Origin: ZC4RG30 sp035556135
Lineage (GTDB): Bacteria > Pseudomonadota > Gammaproteobacteria > Steroidobacterales > Steroidobacteraceae
Assembly (NCBI GenBank): GCA_035556135.1
Contig: DATMFO010000003.1
Span: 1,426,001-1,490,000 of the forward strand
Direction: 5' to 3'
Length of the DNA: 64,000 nucleotides
Below the pieces are notes generated by a model that saw only the letters and a list, made by a program, of their open reading frames with translations, did no database searches and was not told the origin of the DNA. The position numbers and the translations under genes were made by a program. Positions 33,406 to 41,646 of this stretch are shown here, piece by piece (position 1 is the first letter of the stretch; each line of letters opens with the position of its first letter).

Positions 33406-35400
33406 ATGAGCGTGGAAAAGAACAGATTCCAGGGAGCGCTGGTCGCGGCGTCGGGGGTGGTTGCCGTGGCGGCCCTGCCGGTGGTCGCGGCATGGGCTGC
33501 CGCGCCGGCAGCGGGCAACCGGGTGTCACCGGGCGAACTCATCATCGAACCTCCCACGCTGAACGCACTGGGCTTCGAATGGCAGCTGGAAGGCGACGCA
33601 AACCGCAATGCCACGGTGAGCCTTCGCTATCGCGCCAAGGGCACTGAAGCCTGGCGGGAAGGCCTGCCACCGTTGCGCCTCGGCGGTGAGGAGGTCAAAT
33701 ACCTGTCGGTGGACTACGTCGCGCCGCCCATGTTCGCGGGCAGCGTCTTCGACCTTGAACCGGCCACGACCTACGAGCTGTCGCTGCGGATCAGCGATCC
33801 GGATGGCGTCGATGGCACGGCCGAGCGCCGCATGGAAGCGCGCACCCGCGCCGAACCCATGCCCGCCACGGGCGGACGCACCTTCCATGTCTATCCGCCG
33901 GGTTACCAGGGACAGCGGCAGCAGCCGGCCTTCAACGGCCTGCTGGCGGCCTTCAACCTGGGCGCCTCCCACTCCGACTGGTTCAACTCCTACCTGCCCC
34001 GCGTGCAGCCGGGCGACGTCATCCTCGTGCATGCCGGCGTGTACAAGGATGCGCGCCACAGCTATGGCGGCGGCGGCATGGGCGCGCTCATCGATGGCAC
34101 GCACTACCTGACGGGCAGCGGCACGGCCGAGCGGCCCATCGTGATCCGCGCCGCCGGCGACGGTCCGGTGGTCTTCGACGGCGACGGCAACGGCGTGCTG
34201 TTCGACGTGACGGCGGGCAACTACATCTATTTCGAGGGCATCACCTTCCGCAACACCGAGATCGCCATCCTCGCCGGCCGCAAGCGCATCGTCGGGTCCT
34301 CGGGGCTCACGGTGAAGAACTCCCGCTTCGAGGACGTCGGCATCGGCATCACCTCCGACTGGTCCGGGTCGAAGGATTTCTACATCGCCGACAACGTGTT
34401 CATCGGCCGCCAGATTCCCGACAGGCTGCTGGGATGGATCGGCCGCACCTGGCAGAACCTGCCGGGTTTTCCGGTGCAGATCCTCTCGAACGTGGGCGTG
34501 AAGGTCTATGGATCGGGCCACGTGGTCGTGCACAACGACATCTCGCACTTCCACGATGGCATCGACCACGCCACCTACGGCACGCCCGACCGCGACCAGG
34601 AAGGCAGGATCATCCGCGAGCGCATGCCGGTATCGATCGACATCATCGGCAACGAGATCCACAACGTGGATGACAACTGCATCGAGGCCGACGGCGCGAT
34701 GCACAACATCCGCATCCTGCGCAACCGCTGCTTCAACCATGCGCATCGCGCGCTGAGCGCGCAGCCGCTGTTCGGCGGGCCCGCGTATTTCATCGGCAAC
34801 GTGGTGTACCACGCGCCGGAGGGCGGCTCCCTGAAGTTCCAGGCCAATCCCGCGGGCCTGGTGGTGTACCACAACACCTTTTTCAGCGAAGTGCATGACA
34901 TGGGCCCGGTCTCCAACGTGCACTACCGCAACAACCTGATCCTCGGACAGGGCGCATATCCGGAGATCTTCACCAGCGACACCTTCACCAGCTACTCCAG
35001 CTCGGACTACAACGGCTTCAGGCCCAATCCCGGCGCCGAGGTGTCTTTCGCCTGGAACTCCCCACCGGCTGGCGTGGTGGCGGATTTCAGCAGCAACCGC
35101 GAGGTGCGCCGCTTCCCCACGCTGAAGGCCTATGCCGCGGCAACCGGCCAGGACCGCAACAGCATCCTGGTCGACTACGGCGACTTCGTGCGCGCCGCGC
35201 CACCGGATCCGAAGGATCCGCAGCGTTTCCACCGCCCGGACGAGTACGACTTCACGCTGCGCCAGGGTTCGAAGGCCGTGGACGCCGGTGTGGTACTACC
35301 CAATGTCAACGATGGCTTCACCGGCAAGGCCCCGGACCTTGGTGCCTACGAGAGAGGCCGTCCCCTGCCCGTCTACGGGCCGCGCAAGGAGAAACAATGA
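33406..35400 (+). CDS. secreted right-handed parallel beta-helix protein (polysaccharide-lyase-like)
   Basis: About 664 residues. A leader (GVVAVAALPVVAAWAA) precedes a fibronectin-III-like N-domain (residues about 35-150). A parallel beta-helix follows, with coils such as YIYFEGITFRNTEIAILAG, GLTVKNSRFEDVGIGI, VVHNDISHFHDGID and NNLILGQG. The fold is shared by pectate lyases, alginate lyases and epimerases that act on uronic-acid polymers. The catalytic residues cannot be picked by eye. ATG 33406 abuts GGGGG; GTG 33412, with GGGGG at 6 bases, is an equally likely start. The stop overlaps the ATG of the dehydrogenase-like gene (ATGA). Confidence 0.85.
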   Translation: MSVEKNRFQGALVAASGVVAVAALPVVAAWAAAPAAGNRVSPGELIIEPPTLNALGFEWQLEGDANRNATVSLRYRAKGTEAWREGLPPLRLGGEEVKYLSVDYVAPPMFAGSVFDLEPATTYELSLRISDPDGVDGTAERRMEARTRAEPMPATGGRTFHVYPPGYQGQRQQPAFNGLLAAFNLGASHSDWFNSYLPRVQPGDVILVHAGVYKDARHSYGGGGMGALIDGTHYLTGSGTAERPIVIRAAGDGPVVFDGDGNGVLFDVTAGNYIYFEGITFRNTEIAILAGRKRIVGSSGLTVKNSRFEDVGIGITSDWSGSKDFYIADNVFIGRQIPDRLLGWIGRTWQNLPGFPVQILSNVGVKVYGSGHVVVHNDISHFHDGIDHATYGTPDRDQEGRIIRERMPVSIDIIGNEIHNVDDNCIEADGAMHNIRILRNRCFNHAHRALSAQPLFGGPAYFIGNVVYHAPEGGSLKFQANPAGLVVYHNTFFSEVHDMGPVSNVHYRNNLILGQGAYPEIFTSDTFTSYSSSDYNGFRPNPGAEVSFAWNSPPAGVVADFSSNREVRRFPTLKAYAAATGQDRNSILVDYGDFVRAAPPDPKDPQRFHRPDEYDFTLRQGSKAVDAGVVLPNVNDGFTGKAPDLGAYERGRPLPVYGPRKEKQ

Positions 35401-36551
35401 CCAGGTCCATTCGCACCACGCTCTTCGCGCTGGCGGCATCTGCCAGCGCCCTTGCCTGTGCGGGTGCGCCGGCCGACCAGCCGGACCTGAAGACAGCCCT
35501 GGACGAGTACCAGCTCCCCGAATCCAGCCGCACCGTGAAGGAACTGATTCCGGGCTGGAGCAGGCCGCACAAGCTGGTGGTGCAGGTGGACAAGCCGGAG
35601 CGCGCCGCCTGGCTGCAGGAGGCCATGCCCGCGGGCGTCACCGTGGTTGCGGTGCGTGGCGCCGGTGAACTCCCTGCACAACTGGCCGATGCCGACGCGC
35701 TGGTCGAGGTCAATTGCACTGCGGCGATGGCCCAGGCGCCGAAATTGAGGTGGGTGCATGCCAACAGTGGCGGCGGCGACACCTGCCTGCAGCACATCCC
35801 CGGGGTGGGCCGCGGCGAGGTGGTGCTCACCAACTCCCAGAAGGTGAAGAACACCGCACTGGCCGAGATGGGCATGGGCTACGTGTTCGCCCTGGCCCGC
35901 TCCATCGACGTGACCCTGGCGAACCAGCACGCGCGTGACCTGAACCGCCGCGGTGGCCGCATCGGCAAGCGGCTGGAAGGCTCGACCATGCTCATCGTCG
36001 GCCTGGGCGGCGCCGGCACCGAGATCGCCCGCATGGCGCATGCCATGGGCATGAAGATCATTGCCACCGACCCGGTCAACCGGAATCCGCCCGACTTCGT
36101 GAGCCATGTCGGCATGCCTGACGAGCTGCCGTCGCTGGTTGGCCAGGCCGACGTGGTGATGATCGCTGCGCCGCTCACGCCACAGACCCGCGGGCTGTTC
36201 AACGCGGAGATGTTCAAGCGCATGAAGTCCGATGCCATCTTCGTGAACTGGGCGCGTGCCGACATCGTCGTGCCAGAGGACCTGGCTGCGGCGCTGAAGG
36301 CAGGCACCATCGGCAGCGCGGCGCTGAACTGGGCCACGCAGACTCCGCTCACGAAAGACCACCCGCTGTGGGATGCGCCGAACCTGATCCTGGCCTCCTG
36401 GACCGGCGCCATGGTGGCGCCTGCGCAGAGCGCATCCACCGAGGTGGCGCGCGAAACCGAACTGCGCTGGCTGGTGGTGCGCGAGAACATGCGCCGCTTC
36501 GCCTCTGGCGAAAAGATGTTCTCGGTATTCGATGTGGCGCGCGGCTACTGA
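35397..36551 (+). CDS. exported D-2-hydroxyacid dehydrogenase homologue lacking catalytic Glu and His
   Basis: The 384-residue protein has a Sec leader (TTLFALAASASALA) before a 2-hydroxyacid dehydrogenase body. The NAD motif GLGGAG near residue 203 and the cofactor Asp in IATDP are intact, and Arg287 (NWARAD) is kept. The catalytic Glu of the usual DVFxxEP motif is Thr316 (NWATQTP), and the catalytic His of TPH is Trp335 (ASWTG). NAD is not expected in the periplasm. It may be a binding protein or have a new activity. It is translationally coupled to the beta-helix gene, so its ligand may be a sugar-acid product. Confidence 0.85.
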   Translation: MTRSIRTTLFALAASASALACAGAPADQPDLKTALDEYQLPESSRTVKELIPGWSRPHKLVVQVDKPERAAWLQEAMPAGVTVVAVRGAGELPAQLADADALVEVNCTAAMAQAPKLRWVHANSGGGDTCLQHIPGVGRGEVVLTNSQKVKNTALAEMGMGYVFALARSIDVTLANQHARDLNRRGGRIGKRLEGSTMLIVGLGGAGTEIARMAHAMGMKIIATDPVNRNPPDFVSHVGMPDELPSLVGQADVVMIAAPLTPQTRGLFNAEMFKRMKSDAIFVNWARADIVVPEDLAAALKAGTIGSAALNWATQTPLTKDHPLWDAPNLILASWTGAMVAPAQSASTEVARETELRWLVVRENMRRFASGEKMFSVFDVARGY

Positions 36552-36555
36552 GCCT

Positions 36556-37827
36556 TCAGGCCTGAAGCAATCCGAGGGGCGAGGCCAGCGCGAAACCGGG
36601 AAATACCGTCTCCGGCGGCGTACCGAGGTGATCGCGGACCAACTCGCCCAGCACCGTGCGGTAGTCGGTGGTCACGGCCAGATCGCGGCCCTCGAACAGC
36701 TGCTCGGGCGCAAGCCCCGGCCATTCCCCGTACACCTTGCCGCCGCTGACCGGGCCGCCCAGCACCATCATCATTCCGCCGTGGCCGTGGTCCGTGCCCT
36801 GGCTGCTTTCCTTCACGGTGCGGCCGAACTCCGACATCGTCACCACCACCACGTCGGCCATGGCCGAGCCCATGTCGCGCGAGAAGGCTGCCAGCGAGCT
36901 GCCCAACTCGTTGAGCACCTGCGGCAGCTGGCCGTTCTCGTTGGCATGGTGGTCCCAGCCGTCCATGTCGGCAAAGGCCACCTCCACGCCGACATCCGCC
37001 TTGATCAGCTGCGCCAGCTGGCGCAGCTTGCGGCCGAAGTTGCCGACATACTGCGCCCCGCCTGCAGGCTGGTAAGGCTGCTTCAGCACCGCCTCGATCA
37101 TGCGCGCCGCCTCGAAGGTGCTGTTGCCCTGGGCCTTGAGGCCGGTGTCGCTGCTGGACGCATACAGGCTTTCGAAGATGGCGGCCGCTTCCTGGTTGGC
37201 CACCTGGAATTTCGTCAGGTCATCCACAGCCACCGCGGCGTGCCTGCCGCGCAGGCTCAACGGCACCTGCTTGCCCAGTGCTACCGCGCGCAGGGCGGCA
37301 TCGGTGCCGGCGCCCCCCGGCACGGCGCGGTTCAGCCAGCCGTCGAGCATCTTCGTGCTCTCCATGCCGGACTCCATGAAGTCCTGCGCGTCGAAGTGCG
37401 AGCGCGAGGAATCAGCTGATCCGGTGGCCTGCACAATGGCCAGTTGCTTCTCGCCCCACAGCGGCTTCAGTGCCTGCAGCTGCGGATGCAGCGCGAAGCG
37501 GCCGTCGAGGTCGATGGCGGTATTCGCCGTGGCGTTCACCGGCAGGCCCAGGGCCAGGAGGCCGGAAGACGTACTGGCCGCCGCCGGGGGCGCGACGACT
37601 CCCGGGGGTGGTGCAATGGCTATGGCCGGCCGCAACTGGTAGTACCGCTGCTCGAAGAACGGCACGACCATGTTCAGCCCATCCGCCGCGCCGCGCAGGA
37701 ACACCGAGACCAGCACCTTGCGGCGTGGCCTCTCCTGCGCCGCCGCGCGCGCCAGCCATGCGGGGGCGGTGCCCAGCAGGCCTGCGGAAATTCCGGCCGC
37801 ACGCAGGAACTGGCGTCTGTCGACCAT
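36556..37827 (-). CDS. DUF1501 protein with Tat leader
   Basis: About 423 residues. The start VDRRQFLRAAGISAGLLG is a Tat leader, cleaved near ARAAA. The DUF1501 domain follows: VLVSVFLRGAADGLNMVVPF, then ALHPQLQAL, SRSHFDAQDFME, GWDHHANENG, EFGRTVKESSQGTDHGHGG and a final LVRDHLG. This is an alkaline-phosphatase/sulfatase-like fold of unknown substrate, with the His/Asp-rich motifs of metal binding intact. ATG 37827 begins two bases after the stop of the DUF1800 gene, its constant partner in bacterial genomes. Confidence 0.92.
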   Translation of the reverse strand: MVDRRQFLRAAGISAGLLGTAPAWLARAAAQERPRRKVLVSVFLRGAADGLNMVVPFFEQRYYQLRPAIAIAPPPGVVAPPAAASTSSGLLALGLPVNATANTAIDLDGRFALHPQLQALKPLWGEKQLAIVQATGSADSSRSHFDAQDFMESGMESTKMLDGWLNRAVPGGAGTDAALRAVALGKQVPLSLRGRHAAVAVDDLTKFQVANQEAAAIFESLYASSSDTGLKAQGNSTFEAARMIEAVLKQPYQPAGGAQYVGNFGRKLRQLAQLIKADVGVEVAFADMDGWDHHANENGQLPQVLNELGSSLAAFSRDMGSAMADVVVVTMSEFGRTVKESSQGTDHGHGGMMMVLGGPVSGGKVYGEWPGLAPEQLFEGRDLAVTTDYRTVLGELVRDHLGTPPETVFPGFALASPLGLLQA

Positions 37828-37829
37828 GG

Positions 37830-39761
37830 CTACCTCCGCTGGAAGTCGGGAGATCCGATCATCACGGTGGCCATCAGGGCCGGCGTGGCCGCCTGCCCCG
37901 CAGAGCCCTTTTCCACCGCCGCGATGGCCTCCGGCGATGCAGCGACGCCGGTCAGGGCCAGCATGGCGCGGCGCATGTCGCCACCTGCGATGGCCCGCGG
38001 GTCTGCCTTGACGCCGGCGATCTTGTCCTCGAACAACGCGGCGGCGAAATTCATGCGCCCCAGCAGCGCCACAGAGTTGGTCCACGACTCGCCCGTGTTG
38101 GGATAGCCGGTGGGCTCGGCCTTGGCATAGAGCGGCTGGCCGAGGTCGGCAATCCGCTGCGCCACCGCCGTGGCATCGCTCACGTCAGCGTTCACCGCCC
38201 GCAGTGATCCCACCACCATCTCAAGGGGCGATTTCACCTTGGCCCGCCACGCGCCTTCGGACAGGAACTCCTTCGAGAGCAGCAGCGTTTCCATCACGGC
38301 GCGCAGGTCGCCGTCGGTCCTGGTGAAGGTGGCGGCCATGCGTTCCACCAGCGCTGCGGGCGGCTCATCTGCCACGAAACGCTGGGCCAGCTTGCGCGAG
38401 ATGAACCGGGCGGTTGAGGGATGGCGCGCGAGCAGGTCGATGACCCGCACGCCCTCGGCCTCGCCGACGCCCCGGGGGAACACCTGGCCCAGTATCACCT
38501 TCTCGTTGCGGTCATGGTTGGCGGGGTTGAACTGGAATTCTGCGATGCGGGAGAAATCGTAGATGGACCAGCCGCTGAAGGCGCGCGCCACGTTCACCAC
38601 GTCTTCCTGGGTATATCCGCCGTCCACACCCAGGGTGTGCAGCTCCATCAGCTCGCGCGCGTAATTCTCGTTGATGCCCGGCAGGCGCAGGGCGGAACCC
38701 GCCGCCGATATCGCCTGCAGCAGTTCCGGGCGCGGGGCCTGCGACTGGTAGTTGTCCAGGTAGAACAGCATGGCCGGGTGGCGGGCTGTTGCCAGCAACA
38801 GGTCACGGAAGCGCCCGAGCACATGCGGGCGGATGGCATCGCGCTCATAGCTGGTCACCATGGTGCGCAGCTGCGGCTTGGTAATGGAGACATTGAAGTG
38901 GTTGAACCAGAAATCCACCAGCACTTCCTCGAGCTGGCGGTTGGAATGGAGCGCACGCTGCAGCTTCGCCTCGACCAGCTCGTCGATCACCCCCTGCTGC
39001 GGATTGGCGACCAGCACGGCCTGCCGGCGGTAGGCCGCGGGCAGCAGCTGCGCTCCCTGCGGTCCCAGTGAACGGAATACCTGCGCCCGCTTCTCCTCGC
39101 CAAGCGATGCGATCAGCGCCGTCTTCTCCTGGTCGGTGCCATGTCGCAGCATGTTCAGCTCATCGGGCGAGAACAGCTCGTTCAGTGGTGGACGCAGGCG
39201 GCGCTGCTGTTCGGTCTGCTGGCGGCTAAGCATTTCCTGCCGCTGCTGGCGCGCGCGGTCTGCTTCCGCGCGCAGTTCGGGTATGGCCTCGATGTACTGC
39301 TGCGGGATCGAGGCGAGGGCCTGTGCCCGTACTTCCGGGGTGAGCGCGTCGAGAACCTTCCGGCGATCCTCCAGGGGCGCGTTCATCACGCGGGTCATCA
39401 CGTCCCCGGGCACAACCGCGGCCGTGACCATGCTCATCATCGACTGCTGCTGGGGCTGGGTGGTCTCGTACAGCTGCCAGGTGGGCATGTCGAGGGTGAC
39501 CAGCCGCGACAGGCTGGTTTGCAGTTCCGGGTTCTCCGGCACCGCCGCCGGATCCAGCTGCTGCTTCAGCCAGGCTTTCACACCCAGGCGACGCACCGCT
39601 TCCAGGTCGCCCGGGCGGGGCCCGAATGCCGCGCGATTCAGGACATGCATTGCCTGCCTGTCATGGGCGAGCTTCACGTCAAAGGGATTGGCTGGCTCAC
39701 GTGCCAGCACGGCGAGGGCGAGCATTGCGGTGAGACCGGCGACGAGTCCTGCGGGCTTCAT
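37830..39761 (-). CDS. DUF1800 protein, partner of DUF1501
   Basis: About 643 residues. After a leader (LVAGLTAMLALAVLA) it has the DUF1800 hallmarks HVLNRAAFGPRPGDLEAVR, DFWFNHFNVS, MLFYLDNYQSQAP, NENYARELMELHTLGVDGGYT, VARAFSGWSI, HPSTARFISRKLAQRFV and the end GRMNFAAALFEDK. Residues about 165-215 form a charged, Arg/Gln-rich helix, longer than in the plain family. DUF1800/DUF1501 pairs are widespread and exported, with unknown function. GAGGGG lies 6 bases before ATG 39761. The longer upstream frame to 39932 has no ribosome site. Confidence 0.92.
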   Translation of the reverse strand: MKPAGLVAGLTAMLALAVLAREPANPFDVKLAHDRQAMHVLNRAAFGPRPGDLEAVRRLGVKAWLKQQLDPAAVPENPELQTSLSRLVTLDMPTWQLYETTQPQQQSMMSMVTAAVVPGDVMTRVMNAPLEDRRKVLDALTPEVRAQALASIPQQYIEAIPELRAEADRARQQRQEMLSRQQTEQQRRLRPPLNELFSPDELNMLRHGTDQEKTALIASLGEEKRAQVFRSLGPQGAQLLPAAYRRQAVLVANPQQGVIDELVEAKLQRALHSNRQLEEVLVDFWFNHFNVSITKPQLRTMVTSYERDAIRPHVLGRFRDLLLATARHPAMLFYLDNYQSQAPRPELLQAISAAGSALRLPGINENYARELMELHTLGVDGGYTQEDVVNVARAFSGWSIYDFSRIAEFQFNPANHDRNEKVILGQVFPRGVGEAEGVRVIDLLARHPSTARFISRKLAQRFVADEPPAALVERMAATFTRTDGDLRAVMETLLLSKEFLSEGAWRAKVKSPLEMVVGSLRAVNADVSDATAVAQRIADLGQPLYAKAEPTGYPNTGESWTNSVALLGRMNFAAALFEDKIAGVKADPRAIAGGDMRRAMLALTGVAASPEAIAAVEKGSAGQAATPALMATVMIGSPDFQRR

Positions 39762-39953
39762 CTTGAACCCCTCGTTTTCTTGTTCGCGGCCAATACTACG
39801 CTTCCTGCATCGCCGCGCTGCACGTTGTGTGCGCAATGGGCGCAAGTTGGGCGTTTTTCCCGTCCGATACATGCCGGGGCAGCGTACGGGGTCACCGGGC
39901 CGATGACCGGGACCGGAAGGCCTGCAGCGCACAGGACCTGACCCACTGGCGCG

Positions 39954-39974
39954 ATCAGGCTAATCTGGCCTGAT
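39954..39974 (+). promoter_or_regulatory. inverted repeat overlapping a start codon
   Basis: Perfect 7-base inverted repeat ATCAGGC/GCCTGAT with a 7-base loop, ending on the first bases of ATG 39973. It could sequester that start, act as an operator, or imply that the true start is the ATG at 40000. Confidence 0.4.
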
Positions 39975-40287
39975 GCCGGTGCCCTGGAAGCAGCTGATCA
40001 TGTTCACGCCACAGATCATCGATCTGTCGCGTGAACTGCTGCGCCGCGCCCGCGGCAAGCCGGCAGGAGCGGCGCTGGTGCGTGCCAGCGACGAAGGGGA
40101 TGTCGCGCAGCGCCTGGCCGCACTGGAGGAGAACGAGCGGCGCCAGGCGGAACTCGTCGAGCGCATGGCCACGCAGCAGGCCGAACTGTCACTGGCAGTG
40201 GTGACGCTGCATCGCCGACAGCGCTGGCTCATCGCCGCGGTGGCAGTGCTGGCCGCAGTGCTTGCCTGGCGCCTGCTGGCGGCCTGA
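39973..40287 (+). CDS. small protein with coiled coil and C-terminal membrane segment
   Basis: The 104-residue product is a hypothetical protein. Residues about 45-75 (LAALEENERRQAELVERMATQ) look like a coiled coil and residues about 85-102 (WLIAAVAVLAAVLAWRLLA) one membrane helix, giving a tail-anchored layout. ATG 40000 (MFTPQIID), with GGAAG about 10 bases upstream, may be the real start; ATG 39973 lies in a hairpin. It is monocistronic between the divergent DUF1800 gene and the cyclase gene. No function can be assigned. Confidence 0.6.
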   Translation: MPVPWKQLIMFTPQIIDLSRELLRRARGKPAGAALVRASDEGDVAQRLAALEENERRQAELVERMATQQAELSLAVVTLHRRQRWLIAAVAVLAAVLAWRLLAA

Positions 40288-40389
40288 CCTCCGCCAGCAG
40301 GCGCCGGAAAGTCGGGGCCAGCGCCGGACTGATCCTGATCCTTGCGCCGGTTCACACCGGCACCCCTGTAATGGCACTATCTTGCGTAC

Positions 40390-41577
40390 ATGACCTTGAT
40401 GTCCCCGGGCCTGGATCCGGCCAGCAGCTTCGCCCCGGAGCTGGAAGCCGAATACGTCCGCAACCGCCTGCTGGACTCCCGCACCCTGATCCGCATGGCC
40501 TGCCTGCTGGGGCTGTTCGTGATCGCGCTGCGCCTGGGCGAGCTGTCGATGACGGGCCCGCCCCGGCCAGCCCCTTTTCCCGGCGCCCCGATCCTCTTCG
40601 CCGGCGTGGTGGTGGGAACCTCCGTGTTGCTGGCGTGGGTTTCCTGGAGTCGCGCCTTCGCACGGCGCTACCTGCCCATGGCCAATGTAGCTGTACCGGT
40701 GCGCAATGCGTTCGCGGCGGTTGGCATCGCAGGCATGGCCTCGATCGGCCAGCTCGAACTGCTGATGCTGCTGCCGGTGATGGTGCTCAGTCCGTTCTTT
40801 TTCCTGGGACTGCACTTCCGTCCGGCACTGGCCTGCGTGGCGCTCACCTGCGTCGCCTTCATCACCTCGGCGCTTTTTTTCGCGATGCCGCCAGCCGTGG
40901 TGCTGCGCTCCTGTTCCCTGCTGCTGGTGACCGCCGCGACCTGCGCGGTGGCCGCATGGCAGCTGGAGAAACAGTCGCGGCGCAGCTTCCTTGAAGGGCG
41001 CCTGATCGCCCAGCTTGCCGAACTTGACGCGCTGACCGGCGCGAAGAACCGCCGCGTGTTCGACGAGCACCTGGCCCGCCTGTGGCAGCAGGCGATCCGC
41101 GACGGGCGGGGACTCTCGATCCTGATGATCGACGTGGACCACTTCAAGGCCTTCAACGACCGCTACGGGCACCAGGCCGGAGATGCCGCCCTGCGGCGCG
41201 TGGCGCAGGCCGTGCAGGCACAGATCTGCCGGCCGCTGGACATGCTCGCCCGCTACGGCGGCGAGGAATTCGCCGTGATCCTGTACGACAGCGACGCGGA
41301 CAGCACCCGCGACATCGCCGAGCGCATCCGCGTGGCGGTCAGCGCAATGAACATCGAGCATCGCGGCGCGCATGGCGTGCGCGTGGTGACCGTGAGCGTC
41401 GGCGTGGCCGCCATAGAGCCCTCATCCGCGCGCGATCCGCGCGGTGCCGTGCAGCTGGCCGACGAAGCCCTGTACACGGCCAAGACCCTGGGGCGGGACC
41501 GGGTGCACATGGCCGAGGCGTCCGAATATCGCAAGCTGGAGACCGGCGTGTTCGCGCAGCAGCGCGCTGCGGGCTGA
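40390..41577 (+). CDS. membrane-bound diguanylate cyclase (GGDEF)
   Basis: About 395 residues. An N-terminal membrane region of about six spans (residues 35-195) is followed by a GGDEF domain with DALTGAKNRRVFD, the metal-binding IDVDHFKAFND and the active GGEEF at residues 290-294. RPLD, five residues before GGEEF, is an intact inhibitory I-site, so product inhibition is expected. It should make cyclic di-GMP in response to an unknown membrane or envelope signal. No EAL domain or sensor domain is present. It is a single-gene unit. Confidence 0.93.
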   Translation: MTLMSPGLDPASSFAPELEAEYVRNRLLDSRTLIRMACLLGLFVIALRLGELSMTGPPRPAPFPGAPILFAGVVVGTSVLLAWVSWSRAFARRYLPMANVAVPVRNAFAAVGIAGMASIGQLELLMLLPVMVLSPFFFLGLHFRPALACVALTCVAFITSALFFAMPPAVVLRSCSLLLVTAATCAVAAWQLEKQSRRSFLEGRLIAQLAELDALTGAKNRRVFDEHLARLWQQAIRDGRGLSILMIDVDHFKAFNDRYGHQAGDAALRRVAQAVQAQICRPLDMLARYGGEEFAVILYDSDADSTRDIAERIRVAVSAMNIEHRGAHGVRVVTVSVGVAAIEPSSARDPRGAVQLADEALYTAKTLGRDRVHMAEASEYRKLETGVFAQQRAAG

Positions 41578-41581
41578 ATGC

Positions 41582-41597
41582 GCGGCGTCCGCGCCGC
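41582..41597 (+). terminator. GC-rich hairpin after the cyclase gene
   Basis: Stem GCGGCG/CGCCGC with a four-base loop starts 5 bases after the cyclase stop. No T-run follows, so intrinsic termination is only possible, not shown. Confidence 0.35.
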
Positions 41598-41603
41598 ACA
41601 CCC

Positions 41604-41626
41604 TCAGCTGTTGCATAATCAGCTGA
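41604..41626 (+). promoter_or_regulatory. inverted repeat around a possible -10 element
   Basis: TCAGCTG and CAGCTGA form a perfect 7-base inverted repeat with the loop TTGCATAAT, which contains CATAAT, a plausible -10 hexamer 21 bases before the metallo-hydrolase start. It could be an operator over the promoter, or simply a hairpin in the leader. Confidence 0.4.
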
Positions 41627-41646
41627 TTCATCCAGGGGGATCCGCC

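Noticed and set aside
33254..33529. N-terminal extension of DUF3297
   Set aside because: Pro/Arg-rich translation over a promoter region; the family begins at GTG 33253 with a GGAGAG site.
33526..35232. 568-residue minus-strand open frame
   Set aside because: It is antisense to the beta-helix gene and full of Val/Ala/His/Asp low-information sequence.
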